Origin: Eremothecium cymbalariae DBVPG#7215
Lineage: Eukaryota > Ascomycota > Saccharomycetes > Saccharomycetales > Saccharomycetaceae
Reading direction: 5' to 3'
NCBI RefSeq assembly: GCF_000235365.1
Contig: NC_016450.1
Span: 1,054,001 to 1,118,000, forward strand
Length of the DNA stretch: 64,000 bases
The position numbers were made by a program, and so were the translations under genes. The notes under the pieces were generated by a model, which was not told the origin of the DNA, searched no databases, and saw only the letters and a list, made by a program, of their open reading frames with translations. Shown piece after piece: positions 31,793 to 42,616 of this stretch (positions are counted from its first letter, which is position 1; each line of letters begins with the position of its first letter).

Positions 31793-32629
31793 ATGTCAGG
31801 ACTACCTCAGGACATAGAGCAACAAAATACGCAGTATATTCCTCCTGAGGAAACTCGCTATATTGCTAATACGGGTACCACCAAAAGCAGTTCCGGTTCC
31901 CTAGAGACTCGTAATCACTTGATTGCAGCTTTAGGTGAATTCTTTGGTACCTTTATCTTTTTATGGCCTGCCTTCGTTATCGCTCAAATTGCGAACAATG
32001 ATATTTCTGTCGATGGGCCTGGTTCTCACCCACCACAATTGATGATGATCGCTTTAGGATTCGGTTTTTCTGTCCTAGTGGCGGTGTTTATCTTTTACAG
32101 GGTATCCGGTGGTAACTTGAATCCTGCTGTCACTTTGACATTGGTCTTGGCTGGCGCCGTGCCACCTATCCGTGGCGCGATTATGGTGTTGGCACAAATG
32201 ATTGCTGGTATCTGTGCGGCTGCAGCAGCTTCGGCTATGACCCCAGGACCTGTCTTGTTCTCTAATGCATTAGGTGGCGGTTGTTCCAAATCTCGAGGTT
32301 TGTTCATAGAGGCTTTCGGTACTGCCATCTTATGTACTACAGTGCTGTTCTTGGCTGTTGAAAAACACAAGGCTACTTTCGTTGCCCCAGTTGGTATTGG
32401 TATTGCTTTGTTTATCGCCCACTTGGTGTGTGTCTATTACACAGGTGCTGGTTTGAACCCTGCCAGATCATTTGGACCAGCCATTGCGAACAGAAGTTTC
32501 CCTAACTACCACTGGATCTACTGGTTAGGTCCAGTTTTCGGTGCCGTTATTTCATGGGGTATCTGGAAGATTTTCAAGGTTTTGGAGTATGAAAGCTGTA
32601 ACCCAGGTCAGGATGCCGACCATGAGTGA
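31793..32629 (+). CDS. AQY1: Orthodox aquaporin (water channel)
   Basis: From the first ATG at 31793 the protein has 278 residues. It shows six hydrophobic spans and both pore loops with intact NPA boxes (residues 110-112 in GGNLNPAVT and 222-224 in GLNPARSFG). His210 and Arg225 fit the narrow selectivity filter of a water-specific channel, unlike glycerol facilitators. [19 protein letters not shown] and [13 protein letters not shown] match Aqy1/Aqy2. In S. cerevisiae these genes are subtelomeric and frequently broken; this copy is intact and sits internally, between OAZ1 and KRE2. Codon usage is strongly biased (GGT, GCT, TTG), suggesting substantial expression. AQY1 and AQY2 cannot be told apart from sequence alone. 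Confidence 0.93.
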   Translation: MSGLPQDIEQQNTQYIPPEETRYIANTGTTKSSSGSLETRNHLIAALGEFFGTFIFLWPAFVIAQIANNDISVDGPGSHPPQLMMIALGFGFSVLVAVFIFYRVSGGNLNPAVTLTLVLAGAVPPIRGAIMVLAQMIAGICAAAAASAMTPGPVLFSNALGGGCSKSRGLFIEAFGTAILCTTVLFLAVEKHKATFVAPVGIGIALFIAHLVCVYYTGAGLNPARSFGPAIANRSFPNYHWIYWLGPVFGAVISWGIWKIFKVLEYESCNPGQDADHE

Positions 32630-33138
32630 TTTGCTTTATCACCTAGTGAATTATTAAACCTACAATTTTCTAATTTCTGCCATTTTGGTGTCCATTTAAA
32701 TGTTTTTTAGTTTTAATGCGGCAAAACTGACGCTGTTGCCAAAGGGTTAGGAACGAAGCGAACTGCTCTCCGTGGAGATCACAAATGTAGAACAAAAACT
32801 AAACATCAACAGACCGAATAATAATAGCTTCTCCAATCTAACCTCACACCCTCCAGGTTTCCTTTACTAATTTTTGTTATGTGAGCCGCATTGTTATGGT
32901 TATGTACACTCGCTTCAAACAAAAGGATGAAAAAGGACAGAACAAAACAAGAGACCCTCGAAGACATATCTTACCAAGTAATTAATAATATATACATATA
33001 AATACAGATCTAACGGTGGGGGTCCGCTTACTTTGTTGTTTCTTGTGTGGTGTGCGCTTGGACCGACGTTGGTGCGAGCCGGACAGCTTCCCTGCCCGTC
33101 CGGCGTGCCTTGGCCGTCCGTCTGCAACACAACCAAAA

Positions 33139-33191
33139 CACGTGATCTAGTGGCTTCTTGAAACAAGTCACGTGATGAGTCGCATCACGTG
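33139..33191. promoter_or_regulatory. Cluster of three CACGTG E-boxes
   Basis: CACGTG occurs at 33139-33144, 33169-33174 and 33186-33191, with flanks TCACGTGA or close to it, the Cbf1/CDEI type. They lie about 600-650 bp upstream of KRE2 and about 500 bp downstream of the aquaporin stop. Confidence 0.6.
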
Positions 33192-33458
33192 ACCTGCCGC
33201 TTCCCGTCTAAATATAGTTTTAGTACCTTGGCAACGTAATGATCAACGGAATGCCACCGTCCGGGCTACATGACACACCACAAACGGCCCGTTCGAGGTT
33301 AGCAGCCTGAAAAACACACGGTAAGCGTGAATGACCACTCCCGCCATTGCAACTGAAAAGTTTCATTGGCTTAGAAGCATTGAAGCTGGTTTGTAGCCCT
33401 CTATTTTTAGCTACGCAGCTATATAATGTACAAAGGTTTTTTGTGTGAGAATATCAAT

Positions 33459-33466
33459 CCGGGTAA
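33459..33466 (+). promoter_or_regulatory. Reb1-type site upstream of KRE2
   Basis: CCGGGTAA, about 320 bp upstream of the KRE2 ATG, a usual position for a general regulatory factor at a nucleosome-free region. Confidence 0.5.
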
Positions 33467-33787
33467 CAATGGATACGAGGCGAAGTCTTAACGAGCGAAA
33501 TATGAGTTCGAATGGCCAAGAACACTCATTCTTGTCTTAAACACGCAGCATTTGCGTTAGCATGCGGAGGAAATACAGGAGATTTATACAGCCAGTAGGT
33601 TTCCAACAATAAGATATAAGTTATAATATATTGAGACCCTAGGGTTTTTAGTTATTTAGTTCACAAAGTTTCTAAAGTGTCCTGACAACGACTATCATAA
33701 TTGGTTCAAAAATTTTCGCTTCAAAAAGGTTTATTAGTTTGTTGTTAGCTTACATTTTCGGGTAAGAGTATACCTCCCTTCTAAGTT

Positions 33788-35002
33788 ATGGCGGTCAATA
33801 TCAGCAAGAGGATTATCCGATTGGGTCTTTTATCTTCTTTTATTCTCTTGTCAGTGGTGTTTCTATCAACACATTCGAAGGTTAATGAGTTTATTTTTGG
33901 ATCAAGTGTTGCTTCTGATGCCGTGGCGAAGGGAATTACAGAAGGTGGGGAGAAGCCTAGTATAGTTGATAAAAATGCGTCGAAGGATTTGGGTGATTAT
34001 GCAGAACATTTTGCTGGGGATATGGAATCGACTGGGGATTCTGAGGGGAAGCCAAAGGCGTGCTTCGTGAGCTTGGTTAGAAACGAAGCATTGTGGGACA
34101 TTGTTCCTTCGATACAGCAAGTTGAGGATCGTTTTAATAGGAACTATAAATATCCGTGGGTCTTCTTGAATGATGTTCCCTTTACCGATGAATTTAAGCA
34201 TGTGGTATCCAACATAGTTAGTGGTAGCGTGGAATTTGGTATTATTCCAAAGGAACACTGGTCATATCCTAATTGGATTGACCAAGAAAAGGCAGCAAAA
34301 GCAAGACAAGAGATGGCAGAAAACAATATTATATATGGTGGTTCTGAGCCATACAGGCATATGTGTCGTTTCGAATCGGGGTTCTTCTGGAGACATCCAC
34401 TGTTAAAGAAATTCAACTGGTACTGGCGTGTGGAACCAAGTACTCAACTATATTGTGATATCAAATATGATGTATTCAAGTGGATGCAGGAGCATAAAAA
34501 GGTCTATGGGTTTACCATTTCCATTAGGGAGTACGAGGCAACTATCAAGACATTGTGGGAAACAACAAAGCAATTCATGAAGGAATACCCGAATTATATT
34601 GAAAAAGATAATATGATGGCCTTTATTTCCGATGATAATGGTAAAACTTACAATTTATGCCATTTCTGGTCAAATTTCGAGATAGCATCATTGGATTTCT
34701 GGAGGAGTGATAGGTATAAAACATATTTTGAATACTTAGACAAAGCAGGCGGATTTTTCTATGAACGTTGGGGTGATGCTCCTGTGCATTCAATAGCTGC
34801 CGCTCTAATGCTTCGTAAAGATCAAATACATTATTTTGCTGATATTGGCTACCATCATCCACCTTATAGTAACTGTCCTGCAGACAACAAATTATGGTCT
34901 GAAGGCCGTTGTTCATGCAATCAAAAAAATGATTTTACCTTTGAAGGTTACTCTTGCGGAACAAAGTTCTACGAGGTTAATGGGATGAAGCGTCCTACAT
35001 AG
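33788..35002 (+). CDS. KRE2: Golgi alpha-1,2-mannosyltransferase of the Kre2/Mnt1 family
   Basis: The 404-residue type II membrane protein has a signal anchor at about residues 12-28, a stem, then the GT15 catalytic domain. Diagnostic segments are PKACFVSLVRNEALW, YPWVFLNDVPFTDEF, YGGSEPYRHMCRFESGFFWR, YWRVEP, GKTYNLCHFWSNFEIA and GGFFYERWGDAPVHSIAAAL. The C-terminal block DIGYHHPPYSNCP is closer to Kre2/Mnt1 than to Ktr1. Kre2 adds alpha-1,2-mannose to O-linked and N-linked glycans in the Golgi. It keeps its S. cerevisiae relation to CWC21 (YDR482C/YDR483W), divergent, and represents the ancestor of the KRE2/KTR6 pair. Confidence 0.93.
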   Translation: MAVNISKRIIRLGLLSSFILLSVVFLSTHSKVNEFIFGSSVASDAVAKGITEGGEKPSIVDKNASKDLGDYAEHFAGDMESTGDSEGKPKACFVSLVRNEALWDIVPSIQQVEDRFNRNYKYPWVFLNDVPFTDEFKHVVSNIVSGSVEFGIIPKEHWSYPNWIDQEKAAKARQEMAENNIIYGGSEPYRHMCRFESGFFWRHPLLKKFNWYWRVEPSTQLYCDIKYDVFKWMQEHKKVYGFTISIREYEATIKTLWETTKQFMKEYPNYIEKDNMMAFISDDNGKTYNLCHFWSNFEIASLDFWRSDRYKTYFEYLDKAGGFFYERWGDAPVHSIAAALMLRKDQIHYFADIGYHHPPYSNCPADNKLWSEGRCSCNQKNDFTFEGYSCGTKFYEVNGMKRPT

Positions 35003-35201
35003 TCTTTCTACTTATATGAGGCAGTGACTGAAATCTTTCAAATCACGTGGTTTCACATTGATTTTTTTTTCAATTATTTTTGAATGAGGAAGATTGATGT
35101 GCCATATACATCATTCTTTGATTTGGGCGCAAGGTGAATATTTAGACTTTTCGTATATTATTTATATATAAATATTTGACCGTTATTGAAGTTGATATTG
35201 C

Positions 35202-36314
35202 ATGAATATCTCAGAATATCAAAAGCCACGGAAATATCGACCTGGGCCAGGGGATCCCCAACTCCCACCGCAGCTAACTGAGTTCCATGATAAGACTACG
35301 GATGAGGTGCTTAAGGAATTGAACAAAATGCCCTTTTTCATGACGAAGCTAGATAATGCTGATGTTGAGAATGGGGGAAATGTTGAATTGGAGGCGTTGA
35401 AGGCCTTGGCTTACGAAGGTGAGCCTCATGAAGTCGCGGCGAATTTCAAGAATCAGGGCAACGATTTATACAAAGTTAAACGTTACAAAGATGCACGCAC
35501 GATGTATTCAAAGGGGATCGAAGTGAAATGTGAAGATGATAGTATTAATGGTTCATTATATTTGAATCGTGCAGCTTGTGAGTTAGAGTTAAGAAATTTT
35601 AGAAGTTGTATTAACGATTGTAAGAAGGCATTGAATTTCAACGCTAAGTGTGTAAAAGCGTTTTATCGTATGGGTCAGGCGTATTTTAAACTCAAGAAGT
35701 TGGAGGAAGCTAAAGGTTCTGTTTTGTTTGGCTTAAAACTAGACTCACAGAACAACGCCTTAGTGTCATTGTTAGATACGATTGTCAAGCAGGAGGAGAA
35801 AGCTAATGTTCTTGAAGAAAGCCGGTTTCGTGATCAGCAGGAAAAAGACCTTCATGCATCGAAATTGAAGGAAGCTTTAAGTTGGAGGAAAATTACAGAA
35901 TTCAAAACAGCCAACCCACCTGCAGTTCTTCAAAACTCTACTCTTATGTTAAGTGAACCTGAGGACATTGAATCTCAGTTGTCATTCCCTGCGATGGTGT
36001 ATTATCCTACGATTAATGAATTCGACTTTGTCGAGACTGTATCAGAGTTCAATACTCCTAGGGATTTATTGGAAATGCTGTTGCATAATCGCGATGACTG
36101 GGTTGGGAAACCGGGTTATGAAAACTGGACACCATCCGATATTTGGGCATATATGGAAACCGATGCTGGGAAGTTGGTCAAAATTGGTAAAAGAGTCCAA
36201 TTTTATAGGATATTCATGATGGAAAAGCCATTGATTCCTTTGTTTGACAATGCTTTACGAATATACTTGGTTCCAAAAAATAAAGCTAAGACATGGCTTG
36301 AAGGGTGGATGTGA
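35202..36314 (+). CDS. CNS1: Cns1, TPR co-chaperone of Hsp90
   Basis: A 370-residue protein (S. cerevisiae 385). The N-terminal region (YRPGPGDPQLPPQLTEFHDK) is followed by three tetratricopeptide repeats at about residues 80-195. These carry the basic carboxylate-clamp residues (for example KNQGNDLYK, NRAACELELRNF, KAFYRMGQAYFKLKK) that bind the EEVD tails of Hsp90 and Hsp70. A C-terminal wheel domain follows. Cns1 is essential in S. cerevisiae and supports the eEF2 folding pathway. It is tandem to KRE2 (200 bp) and convergent with SLI15, as YBR155W/YBR156C. Confidence 0.95.
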   Translation: MNISEYQKPRKYRPGPGDPQLPPQLTEFHDKTTDEVLKELNKMPFFMTKLDNADVENGGNVELEALKALAYEGEPHEVAANFKNQGNDLYKVKRYKDARTMYSKGIEVKCEDDSINGSLYLNRAACELELRNFRSCINDCKKALNFNAKCVKAFYRMGQAYFKLKKLEEAKGSVLFGLKLDSQNNALVSLLDTIVKQEEKANVLEESRFRDQQEKDLHASKLKEALSWRKITEFKTANPPAVLQNSTLMLSEPEDIESQLSFPAMVYYPTINEFDFVETVSEFNTPRDLLEMLLHNRDDWVGKPGYENWTPSDIWAYMETDAGKLVKIGKRVQFYRIFMMEKPLIPLFDNALRIYLVPKNKAKTWLEGWM

Positions 36315-36440
36315 TTGAGAGACTTTCGTATGTAAACCCGATGGATGCATTTTTATTATTATTAGTTATTAGTACTCTACTTTATTCACGTTTGTATAAA
36401 TAGCTGATATACACATTTTACGAATATTTTTCTATCTCGT

Positions 36441-38891
36441 TCATTTCGTTTCAGTATTATTATTACCCACACTCATCCGTGAGACAGACTGTCTTGATTT
36501 CAACTTGGATAACCTAGAGTTGTGAAATACCTCATCGATATGAAGCGGCCGTATTGACCCAAATATCTCTTCAATATCCCAGTCCTGCTGACGTAACAGT
36601 TGTTCTTCTAGGAAAGGGGATTGGGCCCATGCAGCTAAGATTTTATACGAGCCACTTTCATTCTCAGAATCAGAATCTATATCTGGTAATGTCGTATCGC
36701 ATACATGCGTGGGAACATTTAGATGGTCATTATTTTTACTGGAGCCAGTATTTGATCTGTGATCAGCGGTGTGCAAGTCGTATAAGACGGACTGGTTCGG
36801 AAGTTTAGTCAAATAGGAATTAGTTGTGTTCACCTTTGATTTTACAGCGCCATTATCAGGAAAGTCAGATAAAATTTTAGTTCTTCTTTTTTTACCCTCT
36901 TCTAATTGAGACTTCCTCTTCTGTTGTTCTTGTCTGCGTCTCAATATTTGTTGTTCCTGTTGATTTCTCATTACCTCCGATAACCTTTTGTCTAATTTCT
37001 TTCTCAAATCTTGCTTCTCAGAACCTGCCTGAGGTAATAGCTGAAATTTTGTTAAGCGATCATGAGCACCATTTAATTGAACAATCGAGTCTTTAACGTC
37101 TTGAGCAACTTGATCAACCTTCCCTGTAGATTTTTGTCCCATAGAACTGCAGTGATTCGCAGAATGAATTGTTTCATCTGTAGGGAAGGCTTTTGTAATG
37201 CCTGTCTTACCAAGCACTTTAGATGAGGCCAATTTTGTTCCAATTAAACCAGGAGTTTTTACTGTTGGTGTTTTTACTGCTGTTTTAGATAGTGGCGTTT
37301 GTTCAGTTTCAAATTTCATGGTTGATGAAACAGAAGATGCAGATTGCACTTTTGATGTAAAAACTGTCTTAGATGGTGTTTGTACTGATTGGTTGTAGTT
37401 GTTGATAGGCTTCGCTTGAGTCACTAGATTCACTACTCGGTGTGGAGATGGATTAAAGTTCAGCTTTCTTACCTTCGATGTCATATCTCCTCTCTTGATT
37501 GGAGTCATACTTCTGCCCCTCTTTTCTGTGTGAAGAATATTCTTTGAATTATAAACTGATCTATCAAGTCTGGGTATTAAGGATGTTCGCTTTATCTGTG
37601 AGCCACTTGGGGGGTTTTTCTTTTTGGCGGCCAAGGAATTTCTGCATCGAAGTTCATTGTTTGATAGTACTGGGATTTGGGTATCAAATATATTCTTCAA
37701 AGTGGCCTGAATGTGATCGTCAGATCGATCAAAAGTTTCATCAGCGGTGGATTTCCTTCTAGCAGGTGATCCGTTAACGTTTGTTTTGGATGATTGAAAA
37801 TAACGAGGTTCAGGAGATAATGTGCCCTTTGTAGGTGACCTTGATATATAATGAGGTGATCTAGATGCAATTTTTTTTTCGAAAGACTTTGTTGGAATAG
37901 AGGAAAGCCTATCAAATATCGAGCCCGAGCGGCCTTTGGTTCCTTGATATGACGACCTAGTTCCGGATAGTTTTGTCGAGCCTTCATTTTCCTCAGTGGA
38001 AACTGGTTGAACGGCTCCTTTTAAAGGCTTGGTAACAGTGGGACTTATATTTTTTATAGATTTGTTCTTGCTTACCATTGGTTGAACCACTAATGGATCT
38101 TTATTCGGAAGAGGCACGAACATATTAGATCGCCTCAGAGTCCGATCTCTGCTTGGAGGCACAAAGTTGGCTGCCTTTTGCAAAAAAGTGTTTTCAGGAC
38201 TTTTAGAAAGAGAAATCTTAGACTGGATTATCGACTTTTCGGTAACTGAATCCGTTTCGTGCGTAGTATTATGGTCTGCACTGTTGGTATTCTCCGATTC
38301 GTGCTGCAATTGTTTATAGGTTCCCTCCTTTAAGGTTTTAGCCACCTTATATGGAGACCATGGAGATGATTTCGCTGTATCTTCATGTTTATTAATAACT
38401 GCCTTAGGAGTTGCGGATTCTGGTTCTTTAATTCGATCATCCTCCTGGTGGTCAATATCAGAAACATTAACTAACCTTTGAGACTGCGTATCTATAGCTG
38501 TTGTAGACAATCCCCTACTTGTTAGCTCCTCTTCTTCAACAGGCAATGATCTCGGCGTAGCATGTTGTCCAAACCCATTATACGGTGGAATTGTGTCGCC
38601 ACCACAACTGACTGCTAAACCTTTGTTAAGAGGTGAAACGCGTATCCCCTTGTGTATTGGTGTGAGTTCTGATCCTGAACTCTCTGAATTTTCCCTAATT
38701 TCCTGATGTCTAAATCCAACTCGTTTCATCTCAAAATTTAGCCAATCATTAGCTTCATGAAGCAGCCCATTCATCTCATCATGCCCTTCTAATACAGTGT
38801 CATTCAGTCTGTTTAAAGACTCAACAATGGACCTAGAATCCCCACCTCGAGATTTCATCCTCTTTTTAACTGCTTTAATAGCCCAGTCCAT
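36441..38891 (-). CDS. SLI15: Sli15/INCENP, scaffold of the chromosomal passenger complex
   Basis: The 816-residue protein is mostly disordered and rich in Ser/Thr-Pro sites (for example SPTVTKP, SRSPTKGTLSPEP, RGRSMTPIKRG), consistent with Cdk1 control of spindle transfer. The N-terminus (first about 60 residues: MDWAIKAVKKRMKSRGG and a helix with NDWLNFEM) is the Bir1/Nbl1-binding part. A basic, Gln-rich single alpha-helix lies around 640-690. The C-terminal IN-box (YKILAAWAQSPFLEEQLLRQ, then DWDIEEIFGSIRPLHIDEVF) binds and activates the Aurora kinase Ipl1. It is about 120 residues longer than S. cerevisiae Sli15, from expansion of the linker. Confidence 0.95.
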   Translation of the reverse strand: MDWAIKAVKKRMKSRGGDSRSIVESLNRLNDTVLEGHDEMNGLLHEANDWLNFEMKRVGFRHQEIRENSESSGSELTPIHKGIRVSPLNKGLAVSCGGDTIPPYNGFGQHATPRSLPVEEEELTSRGLSTTAIDTQSQRLVNVSDIDHQEDDRIKEPESATPKAVINKHEDTAKSSPWSPYKVAKTLKEGTYKQLQHESENTNSADHNTTHETDSVTEKSIIQSKISLSKSPENTFLQKAANFVPPSRDRTLRRSNMFVPLPNKDPLVVQPMVSKNKSIKNISPTVTKPLKGAVQPVSTEENEGSTKLSGTRSSYQGTKGRSGSIFDRLSSIPTKSFEKKIASRSPHYISRSPTKGTLSPEPRYFQSSKTNVNGSPARRKSTADETFDRSDDHIQATLKNIFDTQIPVLSNNELRCRNSLAAKKKNPPSGSQIKRTSLIPRLDRSVYNSKNILHTEKRGRSMTPIKRGDMTSKVRKLNFNPSPHRVVNLVTQAKPINNYNQSVQTPSKTVFTSKVQSASSVSSTMKFETEQTPLSKTAVKTPTVKTPGLIGTKLASSKVLGKTGITKAFPTDETIHSANHCSSMGQKSTGKVDQVAQDVKDSIVQLNGAHDRLTKFQLLPQAGSEKQDLRKKLDKRLSEVMRNQQEQQILRRRQEQQKRKSQLEEGKKRRTKILSDFPDNGAVKSKVNTTNSYLTKLPNQSVLYDLHTADHRSNTGSSKNNDHLNVPTHVCDTTLPDIDSDSENESGSYKILAAWAQSPFLEEQLLRQQDWDIEEIFGSIRPLHIDEVFHNSRLSKLKSRQSVSRMSVGNNNTETK

Positions 38892-39575
38892 ATGCGTTCC
38901 AGTTTATGTGCTCACAGGGTCCAGTTATTTAGTTTTCGTGTTTGGTTAATATCCTTTTTTCTTTCAAGTTTTACCTTTAATATGTTTTCCGCTTATACGC
39001 TCTAAGCATATTGAAAAGTTGAACAATGGTGCTTGATGATGGTGAAAGATCTTCAGTTTGAAAGCTGTAGTTGTGTGTAGGTTAGCAGAATACAAGTATA
39101 TTACTGTATAAGTGCTCTCTAGTGCGATATATGTTATCTGGAACCTTTATCGAAGCAAATAGTTGTATTTCTTCGAAGACAGAATTGTGCTAGCATGCAC
39201 TTCTACGACTATATTCGGGGTCATATAAGTAACAAGCATGATGAGGTGGTTAGAACCACCGAGAGCAACGTTTACCCCATATGGTTTATTATTGTCTAGA
39301 TATCTACTTTTCTGTGCACAGTAGGTTGGCCTAGGAAGGCACAACCATATGTATATACATATTATTCTACAGCAAATGACTGTTCCAAAGTTTCACCGAC
39401 TTTGTAATCTCCGTCATCACAGCAGGACACACAGGATAATATATGAAATATATATGTATTATCAATTCACATATATATCGTGAAGCCTTTTTTTGTCCCC
39501 TCTCATGTATGAGTACAAGTGAGTATATGTGTTGTATTTATTTATAAGTATTTATTTATGTCTATTACACCATAT
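38892..39575. other. SLI15-ICS2 spacer
   Basis: About 680 bp between two minus-strand genes, with AT-rich microsatellite-like sequence near 39440-39480. No gene is visible. Confidence 0.5.
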
Positions 39576-40763
39576 TCAACAGTTCTTCAAAAACTCTTGT
39601 AAATTTAAAACATCATCGTCATTCTGCAATTCAGGGACGCCTAACAATTGATCTTGACTTAAAACACACTGTTCTTCTGAAGACTCCTCATCTAACTGTT
39701 CTCCTTCGTTTTGAATTTGAGAGACGTCTCTAGACACTAAATGTTTCGAAAAGTCAGGTATAGAGCTGTTCCGAGAAGTCAGTGATGATAGCAAAGAATC
39801 ACTTGATTTTCTAATCCCTTCAGGATACGATTGATAAATACCAGCATCCCAAGTACCAATATTAAGATCAATGACAGGTGTTGGCCGATCACCTGATTCT
39901 GGACAGTGAGCAAAGACGTGACCTTTAGCTTGTATTCCAGTCTTTGATGTGAAGTCAAGCAAGCTACCAAAGTTTCCACTTGAGTTCCTCCTTAATTGTT
40001 CACTAGTATCTTCAGCTATTGCACCCTGAAGATTCATGTTCTCGGTTGTCTTCCTTCTCTCCTCTGGTTGTTCATTCCTTTGACTGGAGGGTAAGTTAAC
40101 GGCAAATAAAGGCTCAGACTTTCGCCCATTTGGGGATTTAATACATATGGGGACTGACACATGATCTCTGGACCTTTTATGATAACTCTTTGTTCCACTG
40201 CTCCCACTCGAACCCACAGATGGCCGGCCACTGGAGGAACTATCAGCATAGTTACTCGAAAATAAGCTTGATCTGCGATGGCTCAACAAGGAAAGCCTGG
40301 GGGAGTCTTCACTACTCTTCCGACTATGTGACCAAAACTTTGACTTCAAAGTGTTGTAGCCACTGTGAGATTCCCTATTATTGTTACCGATTGTGTAAAG
40401 TTTCAGATGGTTGAACAATGCTTCGGATTGGGACTCTTCCATATTAAAGGTCTTTTCCCTTTTGATTAATGAATTTCTGCTAGGATCATGGGGCAAACTT
40501 TTTCCTCCAATTGAAATACGTCCTGAACTAGGGCATTCAGAACTGTTAATATTAGGGAAACTGAAGTTGCGTAACCTGACGGCGTCAGGACTATCTTCAG
40601 TCGCTAACGGCGACTGCAACTTAGCGTCATCAACTCTGTTGGAACCATCCAGCGATGAACTCAAAGGACACTGTGACCTGGCTTCAGACAAGTGGCAGTT
40701 AATATCATGAGAAGTACGACTCAGAAGTTCAGCTCCAGTCTGAACCCTTAAGTTTGCTGTCAT
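39576..40763 (-). CDS. ICS2: Ser-rich protein in the ICS2 position
   Basis: The 395-residue protein is rich in Ser, Asn and Arg, with repeated RRSS/RKSS motifs (likely basophilic kinase sites). A more ordered acidic C-terminus reads QDQLLGVPELQNDDDVLNLQ before EFLKNC. Intermediate blocks are VFAHCPESGDRPTPVIDLNI and GTWDAGIYQSYPEGIRKSSD. I identify it as ICS2 (YBR157C) mainly from position, following SLI15 on the same strand as in S. cerevisiae. It is longer than the S. cerevisiae protein of about 255 residues. The molecular function is unknown. Confidence 0.6.
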   Translation of the reverse strand: MTANLRVQTGAELLSRTSHDINCHLSEARSQCPLSSSLDGSNRVDDAKLQSPLATEDSPDAVRLRNFSFPNINSSECPSSGRISIGGKSLPHDPSRNSLIKREKTFNMEESQSEALFNHLKLYTIGNNNRESHSGYNTLKSKFWSHSRKSSEDSPRLSLLSHRRSSLFSSNYADSSSSGRPSVGSSGSSGTKSYHKRSRDHVSVPICIKSPNGRKSEPLFAVNLPSSQRNEQPEERRKTTENMNLQGAIAEDTSEQLRRNSSGNFGSLLDFTSKTGIQAKGHVFAHCPESGDRPTPVIDLNIGTWDAGIYQSYPEGIRKSSDSLLSSLTSRNSSIPDFSKHLVSRDVSQIQNEGEQLDEESSEEQCVLSQDQLLGVPELQNDDDVLNLQEFLKNC

Positions 40764-42616
40764 GGGTAAATTGGTCTGCTTTATTGTAAAGACAAAATTT
40801 CAGAGTGAAGCCACAAGACTCAATACACCCTCTCTCTATTCTACACAATAATGGAGTAACTGATTCAAGCTACATAAAAACAATATTTAAGATACAAGAA
40901 CTGGATTAGTTACGTTTTGAAAGATTGCTCTTGATATTTATAATGCGCCTTCAGATCAAATTTTAATTCAACTCTTCGATGCACAGTATTAAACAGTTTT
41001 TTTTCCAGAAAATAGCCAAGAAAACCATTTCTTTTCAGGATAACTTATTATTTGGCTAGAATAAGATAGCTCCATAATGCCTACTGGGCGAAAATCTTTT
41101 TTCATTAATGTCACATTAACTCTGATGTCAGTGTTGCTATATTGTGTCGTCATAACGGCCAAAAGACATTTGGGGCACCCAATTGTTTTTTGCCTATAAA
41201 AAACTTATGATTATATTATTTAAGCAACATCGAATATTATGGGCCCTATATTAGTCCATAGGGAAAGTGATAATAGTCATACATACGAATTATTTAAGTG
41301 TCAAGGGTTCTTCCTTGAACGCAAGAAGTTATGGTATTGGATGACTTTTTTAAGTTTCAAATACATAGTCCTACATAATTTTCTGGGAAAAAACCGTTAG
41401 AGCAAATATAAGGATCATGGGGAGCACCGACAATGCCACAGCCAAAGCAATCAAGAAACAATTCAGGGGATATATGACTTCATCTGACTTCATTATAATT
41501 TTCCTATATTTTACACTCTCCTAGCAATGCCTGTGAGGCATCTTCTTTGTTATACTTATTGATGTAGTTAGCACCACTGGCGTAGCCGTCCCCATTATTA
41601 TTTCTGCGGACCAATTATGGGGGCACTGCATTGATCGACATGCAAGAAAAAACATAAAACGTTTCTTCGTGAGATAAGGCATCGTATGCCAAGGGATTAT
41701 GTCCGATTGAATATGCTCGTCTCCACCCACTGCTACCTTTATGAACGAAGTTCATGAAATCTTTTAGTCAACCATAGGTCATATTGTTATACAATGATTC
41801 TATAAAGTGTAAGAAACTCTACGAAACACGCCATAATCACCGGATTTTGGACACAGCATAAATTTTGTTTATCTTTTTGCTTACAGCATTTCTTTGTTAA
41901 AAAAAAGCCATGTGTATATATATATATGTTAAATCAAAATTACCTCTTAACGCTATTTTAACCATAAAACTCCGTGTAGCGAAACATTCTATTTTTTTAT
42001 GTTTATATTTTCCTCTTCTTTCGGAGGACTCCATTTCCAAAGTTCAATCAAGTAATCACAATCAAAATTTTTTTCTTTCGACTTTAGTTTTTGTAAGATT
42101 TTTAGTTTTAGTGTAAGATGAACCAACACTCTGAGGGTCATTCCCATACAACTTATACTATCCCGGAGAACCTAAGGGAGTGGTGTTAACCACAGATAAA
42201 GACCGAAATCAATGCATATGATTTATGCCACGGCTCACCAAAAATGACATAACAATTGCATTTCAATTTTTCAATTTTTCAATTTTTAATTTTTTTTGAC
42301 GTACCTGTCCATTCAAACTTAAATGAGAATTGGTGATTTCATTTTCCTTTCTATCTGTATTATTAAAGAATCTTGTTGCTAAAACAAACAATTACTTTTT
42401 TTTTGCAAATGCTCGTTCCAAAACAATTTGCTTCCTTGCTTGAGTTGACAAACATCTCTTCATAAGGAATCATTTAGGATTCATCTGGATATGGCCGTCA
42501 TCCAGCAATACCATTATCATTTACCATGAAGCATATAGTACGACGCAATCGTACATCTTCCGCCCACCAAAAAAAGCCTATTCTTTTTGACATATTAAAA
42601 AGAGTCATACATTGTA
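40764..42616. other. ICS2-LEE1 spacer
   Basis: About 1.85 kb. It includes three tandem CAATTTTT units (42264-42287), T-runs and an ACS-like 11-mer at 41995-42005. Some short open frames, none conserved. Confidence 0.45.
42264..42287 (+). repeat. 8-bp tandem repeat (CAATTTTT x3)
   Basis: Three exact units downstream of LEE1, followed by a T-rich tract. Confidence 0.9.

Larger units (their letters stand above)
32630..33787. other. AQY1-KRE2 spacer
   Basis: About 1.16 kb holding a GC-rich block (33050-33125) with a 7-bp inverted repeat (GCCGGAC 33078-33084, GTCCGGC 33098-33104), three clustered E-boxes and a Reb1-type site. No gene is visible. Confidence 0.5.

Noticed and set aside
33139..33191. 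E-boxes as CDEI of a centromere
   Set aside because: No CDEIII-like sequence with CCGAA follows within 100-200 bp of AT-rich DNA.
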